Source: Bacteroidia bacterium (GTDB lineage: Bacteria > Bacteroidota > Bacteroidia > J057). From it: DNA of 64,000 nt. The notes beneath the pieces were generated by a model. It worked only from the letters and a program-made list of their open reading frames with translations. It searched no databases and was not told where the DNA came from. Each line of letters starts with the position of its first letter. Within the stretch, counting starts at the first letter, position 1. This document shows, one piece after another, positions 27,703-36,083 of this stretch. Made by a program: the position numbers and the translations under genes. The DNA lies in NCBI GenBank assembly GCA_030430575.1, contig JAUIKF010000043.1, positions 1 to 64,000 on the forward strand, in the 5' to 3' direction.

Positions 27703-28206
27703 ATGTTAAATATGCCCACCATCCAAGAACTCCTCAACACCCTTCCCCAAGTTGGTAAGGTAGAATGGATCGGCTTACGGCCTGCCAGCAGGGTCGATAT
27801 CCAGGTCGTCCCAGAAGTCATGGCATCTACAGAAGAAGGATTAGTAGGGGACCGATTTAAGGGAAAAACGAGTAAAAAGCGGCAGGTGACACTCATTCAG
27901 GGTGAACACTTGGACGCTATCGGTTCCCTTTTGGGTAAAGGATCTATTGACCCTTCCTTGCCTCGTAGAAACATAGTTGTACGAGGCATCAATCTCTTGG
28001 CGCTGAAAGACAAGCAATTTCAAATAGGCGAAGCCATTTTGGAGATGACAGGGCTCTGTCATCCGTGCTCTCGCATGGAAGAATACCTCGGTCCAGGCGG
28101 CTATAATGCCATGCGAGGCCATGGGGGGATTACCGCGAAGGTGATACAAGATGGGAAGATTAGGGTAGGAGATGAGGTAAAAATGATGGCTGAGAATCAA
28201 AGATAA
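27703..28206 (+). CDS. MOSC-domain protein
   Basis: A 167-aa protein comprising a single MOSC (molybdenum-cofactor sulfurase C-terminal) domain: an N-terminal strand with VEWIGLRP, then GLVGDRFKGK, RRNIVVRGINL and the family-typical cysteine motif GLCHPCSRME near residue 120. MOSC proteins such as YiiM and YcbX transfer sulfur or bind the molybdenum cofactor in N-hydroxylated-base detoxification. It stands alone; which reaction it performs cannot be inferred here. The start ATG at 27703 could also be the ATG three codons later. Confidence 0.9.
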   Translation: MLNMPTIQELLNTLPQVGKVEWIGLRPASRVDIQVVPEVMASTEEGLVGDRFKGKTSKKRQVTLIQGEHLDAIGSLLGKGSIDPSLPRRNIVVRGINLLALKDKQFQIGEAILEMTGLCHPCSRMEEYLGPGGYNAMRGHGGITAKVIQDGKIRVGDEVKMMAENQR

Positions 28207-28254
28207 ACCAAGGAATTTGCCAGAGAACTAAATAATTCTTCGATATATATCAGA

Positions 28255-28470
28255 CTAGTGCCTTCGGCACTAAGTTCCTCGTAGTTTTTGACATAGGACG
28301 GATTACCCTGCAAATCCCATCCGCAGGCCCGAAATCCGTCCCAGCGCATATATATGATGCGTATATTTGCTTGCTACCTAGCAAGCTGGCGCGGATTTCG
28401 GCTTTGTGTGATGGCTGAGGGGTAATCCGCGCCCCGTATACCTTTAAGGATTTAGTGTCGAAGGCACTAG
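28255..28470. repeat. 216-bp foldback element with nested inverted arms
   Basis: The outer arms at 28255-28273 and 28452-28470 are 19 bp with one mismatch (CTAGTGCCTTCGGCACTAA on the left). Inside, CGGATTACCC (28299-28308) pairs with GGGTAATCCG (28420-28429), and CGAAATCCG (28330-28338) pairs with CGGATTTCG (28392-28400). A tight palindrome GCTTGCTA-CC-TAGCAAGC occupies 28369-28386. All arms are in mirror order, so the whole segment can fold into one long structure. It has no open frame and fills the gap between two convergent genes. Confidence 0.8.
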
Positions 28471-28479
28471 TTCACAACG

Positions 28480-31400
28480 TCACTCTGATTCCCCACTCGA
28501 TTTAATCTCCTCACGAAACTCCTTCCGAATCGCTTCTTTCAAAGAATCATCATCCGTCAATGAGATAGCTCGCTGGGCACCGTATGCGGCATCTTCTCCC
28601 TGATTCCAGGCTTTAGAGAACCGGGCATAATACAGCCAGAAGGATGGGTTTTCTGTGTTTTCCTCAACAGCTTGGAAAATGAGTTCATTGCCCTTGTCGA
28701 AATCTTTCTGCTGATCATACAGGCTAGCGAGGCGACCAATCAGCTTTTTGTTTAGCCGATCTGTTTCTGTAAGCCCTTCTAACAACGCTATCGCAGCAGT
28801 GGTATCTTGAGTCAAGAGCAACCAGTCACTTTTGACGATAGCTGTTTCCAACAGGACTTCGTCTTCTGAGGTGAGTCCATCAAGCCATTTCCCAGCCTCG
28901 CCAGCATCTCCTTGACGTATATAGGCTGCTGCTAATTCAGTGCGTAAATGCTTGTCCGATGGATCGATTTCCAGGCCATATTTCAGATTCTCAATCGCCA
29001 GCGCATCCCCGTACCTGTTGTAGATTCGCCCCATTTCGAGATAGGGAGCTGTATCACTCGAGTCAAGCGCGATTACCCGTCGAAACAATTCTAGCGCTGG
29101 CCCAAAGCCTTTCAGGCTATCAGCATATCGACCTGCTCGGATAAGGTCCTCACGTGTAGGATCATGTGCATCTACAGAAGCCATTGCGGTATTCATTTCT
29201 CCATAGAGATAGGGAAATAAAAGCAAATCTAGCTCTTTAGAAGCTTCTGCTCTTAATTCAACATGGTTGGCAACGACGGCATTGAGGTGGGCAAAAGCGG
29301 TATCTTTCCTGCCTAGGTCTAGCTCCATTTGGGCTGCAGCGAGGTCGCCACGTGATTCTTCTTTGGTCCCAGCTCGCTCAAAATACATGCGCGCCATCTC
29401 TGGCAATCCGCGTTGGAAATAGGCGATTCCCATCAGATAATATGCTCGACCCACGGCATCTGGATAGAGCTGATTGACATATTCAATGCGACTGTTTGCA
29501 TACTTGGTGGAGTCTTGCAAAAAGAGCCGATATGCATCCAACATCATCGCATCTGCCGAAAGGTCATCCGAAGCCAATTGAGTCAGTTCCTGTTGGGCAT
29601 CTTGAAGCCCTTTTTCTTTTAGGGTAAGCAACAGTTGATTGAACCGCAGCAAATAGTCATCGGGTTGCTTCAAGCCTTTCTGAGGAAAGGAAAACTCAGT
29701 CCCCTTAAGTAATTGAAACATATAGGCATTAGCGAGGGCGGCGGTACTTACAGGCTGTGCCTCAATAGCTGCCTGTAGAAATTTTTTTGCCTCTTCTTCT
29801 TTCTCATTTTCCAGATAAACCAACCCCAAATTGCTATAAGCTGCAGAGAGGTCAATGTCCGTCAGCAGCGCATTTTTGAAATATACAATCGCGGAATCAG
29901 GCAATACTTGCTGAACATATAAGACAGCCAGGTTATTGGCGACATGGGGATGGGCATGTTGGGACAAATGGTCACGCAAGACATCTGTCGCGGTTCCCAC
30001 GCGATTGTAGACGCGCAAGAGGTTGGCAGCGTTGATCGCAGCATAAGGAAAATCTAAGACCTTTTGGTAGTACTCAAGGGCCTCATTGGGATCATTGGCA
30101 GTGGAAATGGCAAAACCAGCTTGGTTGTAATGTCCCTTGACACTGTTTTTGATAGCCCTAGTCGCGAGGCGATAGTTGGCGAGGGCGAGTTGTTGGTCAT
30201 TTTGTAAATATGCCTGATCTCCCCATTGTGTATAAATGCTATGATGAAAGCGATTGAGCACCACCCAGGTATTTTTCGCTTCATTCATGGTCCATCCCAT
30301 CAAGCCGATCAGCCATACCATAAAAAAGGGAAGTAGGGGAGATTGCGTCATGAGGTAGTACAGGTTGATTTTGTCCTTGATGAATGGGGTGTAATTCAGG
30401 AAAATATAAATGGCATGTCCCAGCCCTACGGCCAGAAAAAATATAGCCGCGTATTCCTCCAGCCACTTGATATGCTCAAAATCTCCTTGCGAAAATAGCA
30501 GGGCCATGTGACTCATGCTGATGATGCCCACGCTGAGAATCACCATGCTGAACACCCAATGGGTACTCATCAGGTCTTTCACGAAGTGAAATTGGTTTTG
30601 AGACAGGAAAACGGTCATCAGGGCGACCATTGCCACGATATGGAGGGGACTTAAGGCGCCTAGTCCTTTGGGGAGCCAAGTGAGTTCGATGTAGACATTT
30701 GCCATGATCAAGGCAGCAAACAACCATAAAACCACAGCCGCTACGACGACCCATATACTCATGCGGGCTTTGGGGTCGCGGCGGTTGGTCGCCCCCACCA
30801 TGATGAGGTTGGTTGGGTCTTTTCCCAGAAAAAACAGAAAAAGGCAACTAATGACAACAAGCAGCGGAAAGCTATCGCCTGCCATTTGGTGAAGGATTTC
30901 CCATCCGCCATTATTCCAGGCAATTCCCATATAAATCCCCACAATGAGAAAAATACTTAAAAACCGCCAACCAAAGGACCATCGGAGGACATTGAGCTTG
31001 AAGAGTCCTGTAAGCGCGAAGATGGGAGCAATGAGCAATAGTTCAACCCCATAGCGCATGACCAATGACCCGGCTGTGACAGAAGGAATGAGTGCTGCGG
31101 TGATGCCTGAAAAATGGAAAAACAGCGCAAACCCAAAATAAAATAGGTAGCCCCATTTGGTACGAATCATGCTCACAGCGGCCATAAAGAGCGACCACCC
31201 TAGCAATTGGAAGAGCATGAATAGATAGGTAGGGATGTGGTGGGGCAAAATAGGTCCCGCACTGAAGCTGACATATTGCTGGTACGCATTGAAGTCCAGC
31301 GGGAAGCTCCGATAGTCACGAGCCACTTCCCCAATATTCACTTCTTGCAGACTCGTATCCGAGATTTCCTGTACCTCCATCGACCAGTAGGTCGGATTGT

Positions 31401-31533
31401 GTAGAGCAAATAGCATAAATGCTACCGCACCCACCAAGGCCACCATTCCCACCCAAAACCAGCGTTTGGTATCGTGAGAGAATTGGTGATAAAAGAAATT
31501 GAGCGGAAGAAAGGGCAATCTATTCAGATCCAT
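28480..31533 (-). CDS. Large polytopic membrane protein with C-terminal TPR domain
   Basis: A 1017-aa protein with roughly twelve hydrophobic segments in the first ~430 residues, followed by a soluble region of tetratricopeptide repeats (about 445-1000: NQAGFAISTANDPNEALEYY, AAYSNLGLVYLENEKEEEAK, YYLMGIAYFQRGLPEMARMY, PYLEMGRIYNRYGDALAIEN). The layout resembles bacterial O-mannosyltransferase-like or envelope-assembly proteins with TPR tails, but I see no glycosyltransferase motif (for instance no early DD or DE pair), so no function is assigned. It is preceded by a divergent region shared with the SPFH gene. Confidence 0.8.
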   Translation of the reverse strand: MDLNRLPFLPLNFFYHQFSHDTKRWFWVGMVALVGAVAFMLFALHNPTYWSMEVQEISDTSLQEVNIGEVARDYRSFPLDFNAYQQYVSFSAGPILPHHIPTYLFMLFQLLGWSLFMAAVSMIRTKWGYLFYFGFALFFHFSGITAALIPSVTAGSLVMRYGVELLLIAPIFALTGLFKLNVLRWSFGWRFLSIFLIVGIYMGIAWNNGGWEILHQMAGDSFPLLVVISCLFLFFLGKDPTNLIMVGATNRRDPKARMSIWVVVAAVVLWLFAALIMANVYIELTWLPKGLGALSPLHIVAMVALMTVFLSQNQFHFVKDLMSTHWVFSMVILSVGIISMSHMALLFSQGDFEHIKWLEEYAAIFFLAVGLGHAIYIFLNYTPFIKDKINLYYLMTQSPLLPFFMVWLIGLMGWTMNEAKNTWVVLNRFHHSIYTQWGDQAYLQNDQQLALANYRLATRAIKNSVKGHYNQAGFAISTANDPNEALEYYQKVLDFPYAAINAANLLRVYNRVGTATDVLRDHLSQHAHPHVANNLAVLYVQQVLPDSAIVYFKNALLTDIDLSAAYSNLGLVYLENEKEEEAKKFLQAAIEAQPVSTAALANAYMFQLLKGTEFSFPQKGLKQPDDYLLRFNQLLLTLKEKGLQDAQQELTQLASDDLSADAMMLDAYRLFLQDSTKYANSRIEYVNQLYPDAVGRAYYLMGIAYFQRGLPEMARMYFERAGTKEESRGDLAAAQMELDLGRKDTAFAHLNAVVANHVELRAEASKELDLLLFPYLYGEMNTAMASVDAHDPTREDLIRAGRYADSLKGFGPALELFRRVIALDSSDTAPYLEMGRIYNRYGDALAIENLKYGLEIDPSDKHLRTELAAAYIRQGDAGEAGKWLDGLTSEDEVLLETAIVKSDWLLLTQDTTAAIALLEGLTETDRLNKKLIGRLASLYDQQKDFDKGNELIFQAVEENTENPSFWLYYARFSKAWNQGEDAAYGAQRAISLTDDDSLKEAIRKEFREEIKSSGESE

Positions 31534-31601
31534 GTAGCGCGCTAGATAGGTGTATTGTGTTGTGGGTAGGGAGATATATTGGTCCTAACCTAAACCGTCA
31601 T

Positions 31602-31639
31602 TTTGTAATTTTGTGACGCTTTGGGAACAAAATTACAAA
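31602..31639. repeat. Perfect 13-bp inverted repeat in a divergent gap
   Basis: TTTGTAATTTTGT (31602-31614) and ACAAAATTACAAA (31627-31639) are fully complementary with a 12-base spacer. It lies in the 361-base gap (31534-31894) between the TPR membrane gene and the SPFH gene, which otherwise shows no gene. It could be an operator for either gene or a transcribed hairpin of a dispersed family. Confidence 0.55.
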
Positions 31640-31894
31640 GATATAATGCATTTACTGGAAAAAGATACAAGAACAAGTAGATCGCAGAAAAAATAATCGA
31701 GTTCGTCGACAGATAATTCTCATAACGTATCGCTTGCTCGCTGAAGTGCAACGATTGCTCATTTCCTATCGTAACATATACCAAGCACCATTTCAACATG
31801 AATCATACTGATAATTACCTCCCTTAGTTGGACATTGTCCGCCTAGGAATGTATTTTACAACTCGAATTTCACCACTTTATAATCATAAACCTC

Positions 31895-32824
31895 ATGGGA
31901 GAAGAATCAATTTTTATGACAGCAGGCTTAGCCCTTCTCATATTTGCCATTGCTATGGGCGGCTGGTACATTGTCAAACAACAAACAGCAGTTGTAATCC
32001 AACGGCTGGGTAAGTTTCAGAGTGTATCGCTGGCTGGGTTTCATTTCAAAATTCCAGTTTTAGATAAGGTAGCGGGGCGAATAAGCCTAAAAATCCAGCA
32101 ATTGGACGTAAATGTAGAGACCAAAACATTGGATAATGTATTTGTCCACCTCAAAGTCTCCGTACAGTTCCATGTCCTCAAAGCCAAAGTCTTTGATGCG
32201 TTTTATCGCCTTGACAATCCACATGCGCAGATCACTTCTTATGTCTTCGATACCGTCCGTGCAGAAGTGCCAAAAATGAAGCTGGACGAAGTATTTGAAC
32301 GCAAAGATGACATCGCTATCGCGATTAAGCATGAATTAGAAGAAGCCATGAACAACTATGGCTATGGCATTGTCAAGGCCCTCGTGACAGACATCGACCC
32401 TGACTCACAGGTGAAGATCGCCATGAACCGCATCAACGCTGCTGAGCGCGAAAAACTCGCTGCGCGCTATGAGGCAGAAGCCGAAAAGATCAAGATCGTG
32501 GCCAAAGCAGAAGCGGAAGCTGAGAATAAGAAACTACAAGGTAAAGGTATCGCAGACCAGCGTCGTGAGATCGCCTTGGGCCTTGAAGAGTCGGTAGATA
32601 CCCTTCGCAAGGTCGGCATCGACCCCCAGGAAGCCTCTGCCCTGCTCGTCATCGTACAGCACTACGATACCCTCCTTGCCATGGGCGAAAGCGCCAACAG
32701 TAACCTCGTCTTGCTGCCTAGCTCTCCCTCCACCGCGAGTAACCTCATGACTGAACTAGTCACTGCCTTCTCCGCCGCCAGCAAACTGGACCAGGCAGGC
32801 AGCAAGCCTAAGCTCATCAATTAA
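31895..32824 (+). CDS. SPFH/band-7 (stomatin-prohibitin) membrane protein
   Basis: A 309-aa protein with one N-terminal membrane helix (about 8-27), the SPFH domain (VVIQRLGKFQSVSLAGFHFK through about residue 190) and an Ala/Glu-rich coiled coil (ARYEAEAEKIKIVAKAEAEA). The C-terminus resembles plant hypersensitive-induced-reaction proteins and bacterial paraslipins. Such proteins form ring- or cage-like scaffolds in the membrane and modulate proteases or lipid domains. No NfeD-type protease is adjacent. The next gene is unrelated and lies beyond a terminator. Confidence 0.93.
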   Translation: MGEESIFMTAGLALLIFAIAMGGWYIVKQQTAVVIQRLGKFQSVSLAGFHFKIPVLDKVAGRISLKIQQLDVNVETKTLDNVFVHLKVSVQFHVLKAKVFDAFYRLDNPHAQITSYVFDTVRAEVPKMKLDEVFERKDDIAIAIKHELEEAMNNYGYGIVKALVTDIDPDSQVKIAMNRINAAEREKLAARYEAEAEKIKIVAKAEAEAENKKLQGKGIADQRREIALGLEESVDTLRKVGIDPQEASALLVIVQHYDTLLAMGESANSNLVLLPSSPSTASNLMTELVTAFSAASKLDQAGSKPKLIN

Positions 32825-32978
32825 GAAGAGGAAGATTGAAGCAAAAATAACGAACAAGGCTTGTCCTGAGCAAAGTCGAAGGAAATTATGAATTAAAAAG
32901 GAACGATTTCTTATGATGGCCTTCATCCTTTCTTGTTAATTATTTTTCCTTTCCAATAGTTGTTGTTACCCCTATATC

Positions 32979-33015
32979 GCCCTTGTCTTTGTAGAAAGGC
33001 AAGGGCTTATTTTTT
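32979..33015 (+). terminator. Intrinsic terminator after the SPFH gene
   Basis: GCCCTTGTCTTT-GTAG-AAAGGCAAGGGC gives a 12-bp stem (one G-U pair) followed by TTATTTTTT. The region between it and the SPFH stop holds a diverged copy of the GAACAAGG repeat with an inserted CTTGTCCTGAGCAAAGTCG-type segment. Confidence 0.8.
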
Positions 33016-33029
33016 GAAGCAAAAAATAG

Positions 33030-33623
33030 ATGAATCCCCAAGAACTAATCGGCCAACAAATCACTGATATCCTCGTCTCATCAAAGATGAAGTTTGGCTG
33101 GCTAGATGAAGCGGAAGTATTTATTCGCTTAGCGTCAGGAAAAATCATCGGTATCCCCTATGACCTGGATGCAGATGAAGTCGAAATGACGATTAAGAAG
33201 GAGGTCGAGAGCCTTTTTAAAGACTTGTCGGATGAACCCATTTATCATGTCAATCCAGAAGGGAAAACCATAGCAGAAGTGGTAGCAGCTAGGGAGCAAA
33301 GGGCATCCACTTTTTGGGGAAGGGTCAAGGCTACGCTTGGTCTGGGGGAAGGGATTCCCAGAGAATACAAGCCCTATAAGGTTGAGTATCAGGAGAATAA
33401 ATGCAAATACTTAAAGGGGCAGCGAATCACAGACCTTTTACAGTTTGATCCTGATGAACCAAAGGTGGTAGTAGAATTAGAAAATGGCTATCTTTTCACG
33501 GAAGTCACCATGGCACCTCACGGTACGGGAGGAGCTGGGCTTCATCTTTTTTCAAACATAGAAGAATTAGAATCCCGTTATGGGGCTGATTATAAGCGCC
33601 TAAGCAATTACCTTAAAAAATGA
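33030..33623 (+). CDS. Unknown cytoplasmic protein with internally duplicated domain
   Basis: A 197-aa protein, no signal peptide. Two halves look alike: GQQITDILVS…EVFIRLASGKIIGI (about 8-45) and GQRITDLLQF…KVVVELENGYLFTE (about 135-165). Each pairs an ITD(I/L)L strand with a later beta-hairpin. This is the pattern of small beta-rich domains seen in some immunity-like or housekeeping unknowns. The family is not recognised. Its stop overlaps the start of the next gene (ATGA), so the two are translationally coupled. Confidence 0.75.
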   Translation: MNPQELIGQQITDILVSSKMKFGWLDEAEVFIRLASGKIIGIPYDLDADEVEMTIKKEVESLFKDLSDEPIYHVNPEGKTIAEVVAAREQRASTFWGRVKATLGLGEGIPREYKPYKVEYQENKCKYLKGQRITDLLQFDPDEPKVVVELENGYLFTEVTMAPHGTGGAGLHLFSNIEELESRYGADYKRLSNYLKK

Positions 33624-34123
33624 AAAAATTACTTTTACCCCTATTCATAAGCACTTTATTGATTTCCTGTCAATCCACCAAAAGTGATTATTTAATCAAA
33701 ATTGAAGATGATACACATCTTGGCTTTGTAAATACTGCTGGCGATACCATCGTAGCAATGGGCAAATACCCCTATTCTTTCTCGGACACCATTCGAGATT
33801 TCGGCGTAGTGGCCACAGAAAGTGGCCAACTGAGGGGAATAGACGGGAAAGGAAATGAGCTTTTTGAAGTGTTTATGTATGATAATGGGCCAGACTACCT
33901 TGCCGATGGGCTATTTCGGGTTATTAAAAATGGAAAAATGGGGTATGCCAACACAAATGGAAAGATCATCATAGAACCTCGATTTGCCTGCGCGTATCCG
34001 TTTAAGGAAGGATTCGCCAAAGTCTCAGATAACTGCACCATCGAAAAAGACGGAGAGTATTCTAGATGGATAAGTGAAGATTGGTACTGGATCAATAAGC
34101 AAGGAGAAAGGGTTGAAAAATGA
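33620..34123 (+). CDS. WG-repeat lipoprotein
   Basis: A 167-aa lipoprotein (signal MKKLLLPLFISTLLISCQS, lipidated Cys17). The mature part has WG-type beta repeats, visible in LGFVNTAGDTIV, LRGIDGKGNELFEV, MGYANTNGKIIIEPRF and WYWINKQGERVEK. It is probably anchored in the envelope. The ATGA overlap with the upstream gene indicates an operon. The WG repeat is a structural unit without a known catalytic role, so the function is unknown. Confidence 0.75.
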   Translation: MKKLLLPLFISTLLISCQSTKSDYLIKIEDDTHLGFVNTAGDTIVAMGKYPYSFSDTIRDFGVVATESGQLRGIDGKGNELFEVFMYDNGPDYLADGLFRVIKNGKMGYANTNGKIIIEPRFACAYPFKEGFAKVSDNCTIEKDGEYSRWISEDWYWINKQGERVEK

Positions 34124-34269
34124 TGGAGGCATGTGTAGGATATACCTTCACTATGGCCCTTGGGGGAATGGGTGATATTTCCGTAACTTAGCCCCACAAA
34201 ATCCGCTTCAGAATTATTAATCAGTAATCAATCAATTAATAATTCCATCATCCCCTTAGTGCATCGCCT

Positions 34270-35271
34270 ATGCGTTACCCTTTACTCTTACTCCTTTTTT
34301 CATTCCCCCTTCTCCTCACTGCTCAGCTTTTCCCTGAGCTAGGAGGTCAACGTGCGGGTATCTCCGCCCTTACCTTCCTCAAAGTGGACGTCAGCCCTCG
34401 TTCTGCGGGCGTAGGAGGTGCGAATGTCTGCCTCACAGGCGACGCCTTTTCCACCTTCACCAATCCTGCAACCCTTGCTGAGACAGAAGGATTCTCCGTA
34501 GGTGCCTCCAACACTTTCTGGGCGGCGGGTATTCCATACAGCTTTCTGAGCGTCAATAAACCGACGCAAGCGGGGCATTTTGGGCTGTCTATCCAGTCCC
34601 TGAGTTCGGGCGCACTTCCCGTTCGGACCGAGTTCAACCCTGGCGGCACAGGCGAATATTTTTACGCTGGTTACTTCACCGCAGGCCTTACCTATTCCAA
34701 GCGTTTGACGGATATGTTTACCTATGGATTTACGGGTAAATATGTGCGGGAGCAATTGGCTGATTTTACGGCCCAGACAGTCGTTGTTGATTTGGGCTTT
34801 TTATATCGGACGGACTTTAACGAATTGAGCTTTTCAGTCTTGCTCCAGAATTTTGGGCTGAATTCGGGCCTGAAAGGGATGTTTGACATTGACAAAGCCT
34901 TCGAACATCGGCCTCGAACCATCGAAAGCTATCCCGCCCCTACGATCTTCAAGATCGGCGTTTCTATGGTGCCTTGGCGCGATGAGGAAAATAATCAGTC
35001 TTTGACCACTTTGCTCCAACTGAATCACCCTAATGACAATGCCGAGAACATTCGCATAGGTTTGGAATACAGTTACCATGATGTATTGTTTTTGAGGGGG
35101 GGGTATAAATTTAATGTAAAGGATCAAAACTATCCTACAGCTGGCATAGGCCTACGCTCTCGGGTCGGCAGACATCCCCTGATGCTTGACTATGCCCTAG
35201 ACCCCAGTAATTTTTTGGGCTTGATTCACCGCGTAGGCGTCTCTTTTCAGGTGAATAAAATGGACCGTTAA
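34270..35271 (+). CDS. porQ: PorV/PorQ-family outer-membrane protein, T9SS PorQ-like
   Basis: A 333-aa protein with a signal peptide (cleavage after LLTA). The mature N-terminus carries the family hallmark FLKVDVSPRSAGVGGANVC followed by TNPATLA, and the rest forms a FadL-like beta-barrel ending in aromatic strands. PorQ takes part in type IX secretion, for example in transfer of the conjugated lipid to cargo. Several T9SS-tailed cargo proteins in this window fit. Symbol by family resemblance; PorV paralogues are possible. Confidence 0.8.
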   Translation: MRYPLLLLLFSFPLLLTAQLFPELGGQRAGISALTFLKVDVSPRSAGVGGANVCLTGDAFSTFTNPATLAETEGFSVGASNTFWAAGIPYSFLSVNKPTQAGHFGLSIQSLSSGALPVRTEFNPGGTGEYFYAGYFTAGLTYSKRLTDMFTYGFTGKYVREQLADFTAQTVVVDLGFLYRTDFNELSFSVLLQNFGLNSGLKGMFDIDKAFEHRPRTIESYPAPTIFKIGVSMVPWRDEENNQSLTTLLQLNHPNDNAENIRIGLEYSYHDVLFLRGGYKFNVKDQNYPTAGIGLRSRVGRHPLMLDYALDPSNFLGLIHRVGVSFQVNKMDR

Positions 35272-35283
35272 TTGAAGAAAGCG

Positions 35284-35376
35284 CAAATTCAAATTCAAAC
35301 TCAAGTTCAATAATATAGTAATCTTGAGATAGGCCCTTAATTTGAACTTGCACTTGAGTTTGTACTTGAATTTTTT
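35284..35376. terminator. Inverted CAAACTCAAG repeat, terminator of porQ
   Basis: Left arm 35284-35310 and right arm 35341-35376 pair imperfectly around shared CAAACTCAAG/CTTGAGTTTG cores, and the right arm ends in a run of T. It fits a terminator for porQ. Related CTCAAG-rich sequence lies at 21008-21045 between two convergent genes. Confidence 0.55.
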
Positions 35377-35382
35377 CCTTTA

Positions 35383-35991
35383 ATGTCTCGACTATTAGAA
35401 ATATTTCGCCCCAACAAAAAGGCTGTCTGGAAACAGCTATGCAAAGACCTTGATGCTGATTTCATTCCTGGAAAGGGATTTCGGGGAAAGGATGCGATCC
35501 AGGCTTATTACAAAAACTGGGTGATCATCATCGACACCTATAAGCGCGGCAAGCGCCCCACCGTGACGCGCATCAAGGCGCCTTATGTCAATCGCGACAG
35601 TTTTCACTTCCGTATCTTCCGCCGAGGCGCAGTCAGTACCATTCGTAAGAAAATGGGCCTTCAGGATGTCATTATTGGGCATGAGGACTTTGACCGCAAA
35701 TTCATCATTCAAGGCAATGACGAGCGCAAACTCAAGATGATGTTTGACAATGAACTCATTCGCCACCTGATCGACTATCAGCGCCAAATCGACCTGGAAG
35801 TCCACCTAGATGAGGACTGGGTGACCGATGAATTTGGGGAAGGGGTAAGTGAATTGTACTTTGAAGTACAAGGGATCATTGATCACCTGGATACATTGCA
35901 CTCGCTATATGACCTATTTGCGGAAGTGCTGAACCACCTGTGCCACATAGGCTCGGCTTATGAGGATGATCCGTATTTGGTAGCGGGGTAG
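35383..35991 (+). CDS. Unknown cytoplasmic protein
   Basis: A 202-aa protein with no signal peptide or membrane helix. The segment FHFRIFRRGAVSTIRKKMGL followed by FDRKFIIQGNDERKLKMMFD resembles DUF3137-like proteins, which have an F.I.G.D pattern at this spot, but similarity is weak by eye and I do not assign a family. The C-terminal half is helical and acidic. It is a single gene, convergent with the DUF3857 gene. Confidence 0.7.
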   Translation: MSRLLEIFRPNKKAVWKQLCKDLDADFIPGKGFRGKDAIQAYYKNWVIIIDTYKRGKRPTVTRIKAPYVNRDSFHFRIFRRGAVSTIRKKMGLQDVIIGHEDFDRKFIIQGNDERKLKMMFDNELIRHLIDYQRQIDLEVHLDEDWVTDEFGEGVSELYFEVQGIIDHLDTLHSLYDLFAEVLNHLCHIGSAYEDDPYLVAG

Positions 35992-36004
35992 GAGAAATGA
36001 ATAC

Positions 36005-36073
36005 ATGATAAAATGAGTAGATGATTAAATGATGTCCTTATTTTCTCACTTAATCATTTACTCATTTTATCAT
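36005..36073. terminator. 24-bp inverted repeat between convergent genes
   Basis: Left arm 36005-36028 and right arm 36050-36073 are complementary over 24 bp with one mismatch and are built of ATGA-type units (ATGATAAAATGAGTA). It lies exactly between two converging stop codons, so it probably terminates both. The same kind of element is at 43444-43497. Confidence 0.65.
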
Positions 36074-36083
36074 TAGATGATTC

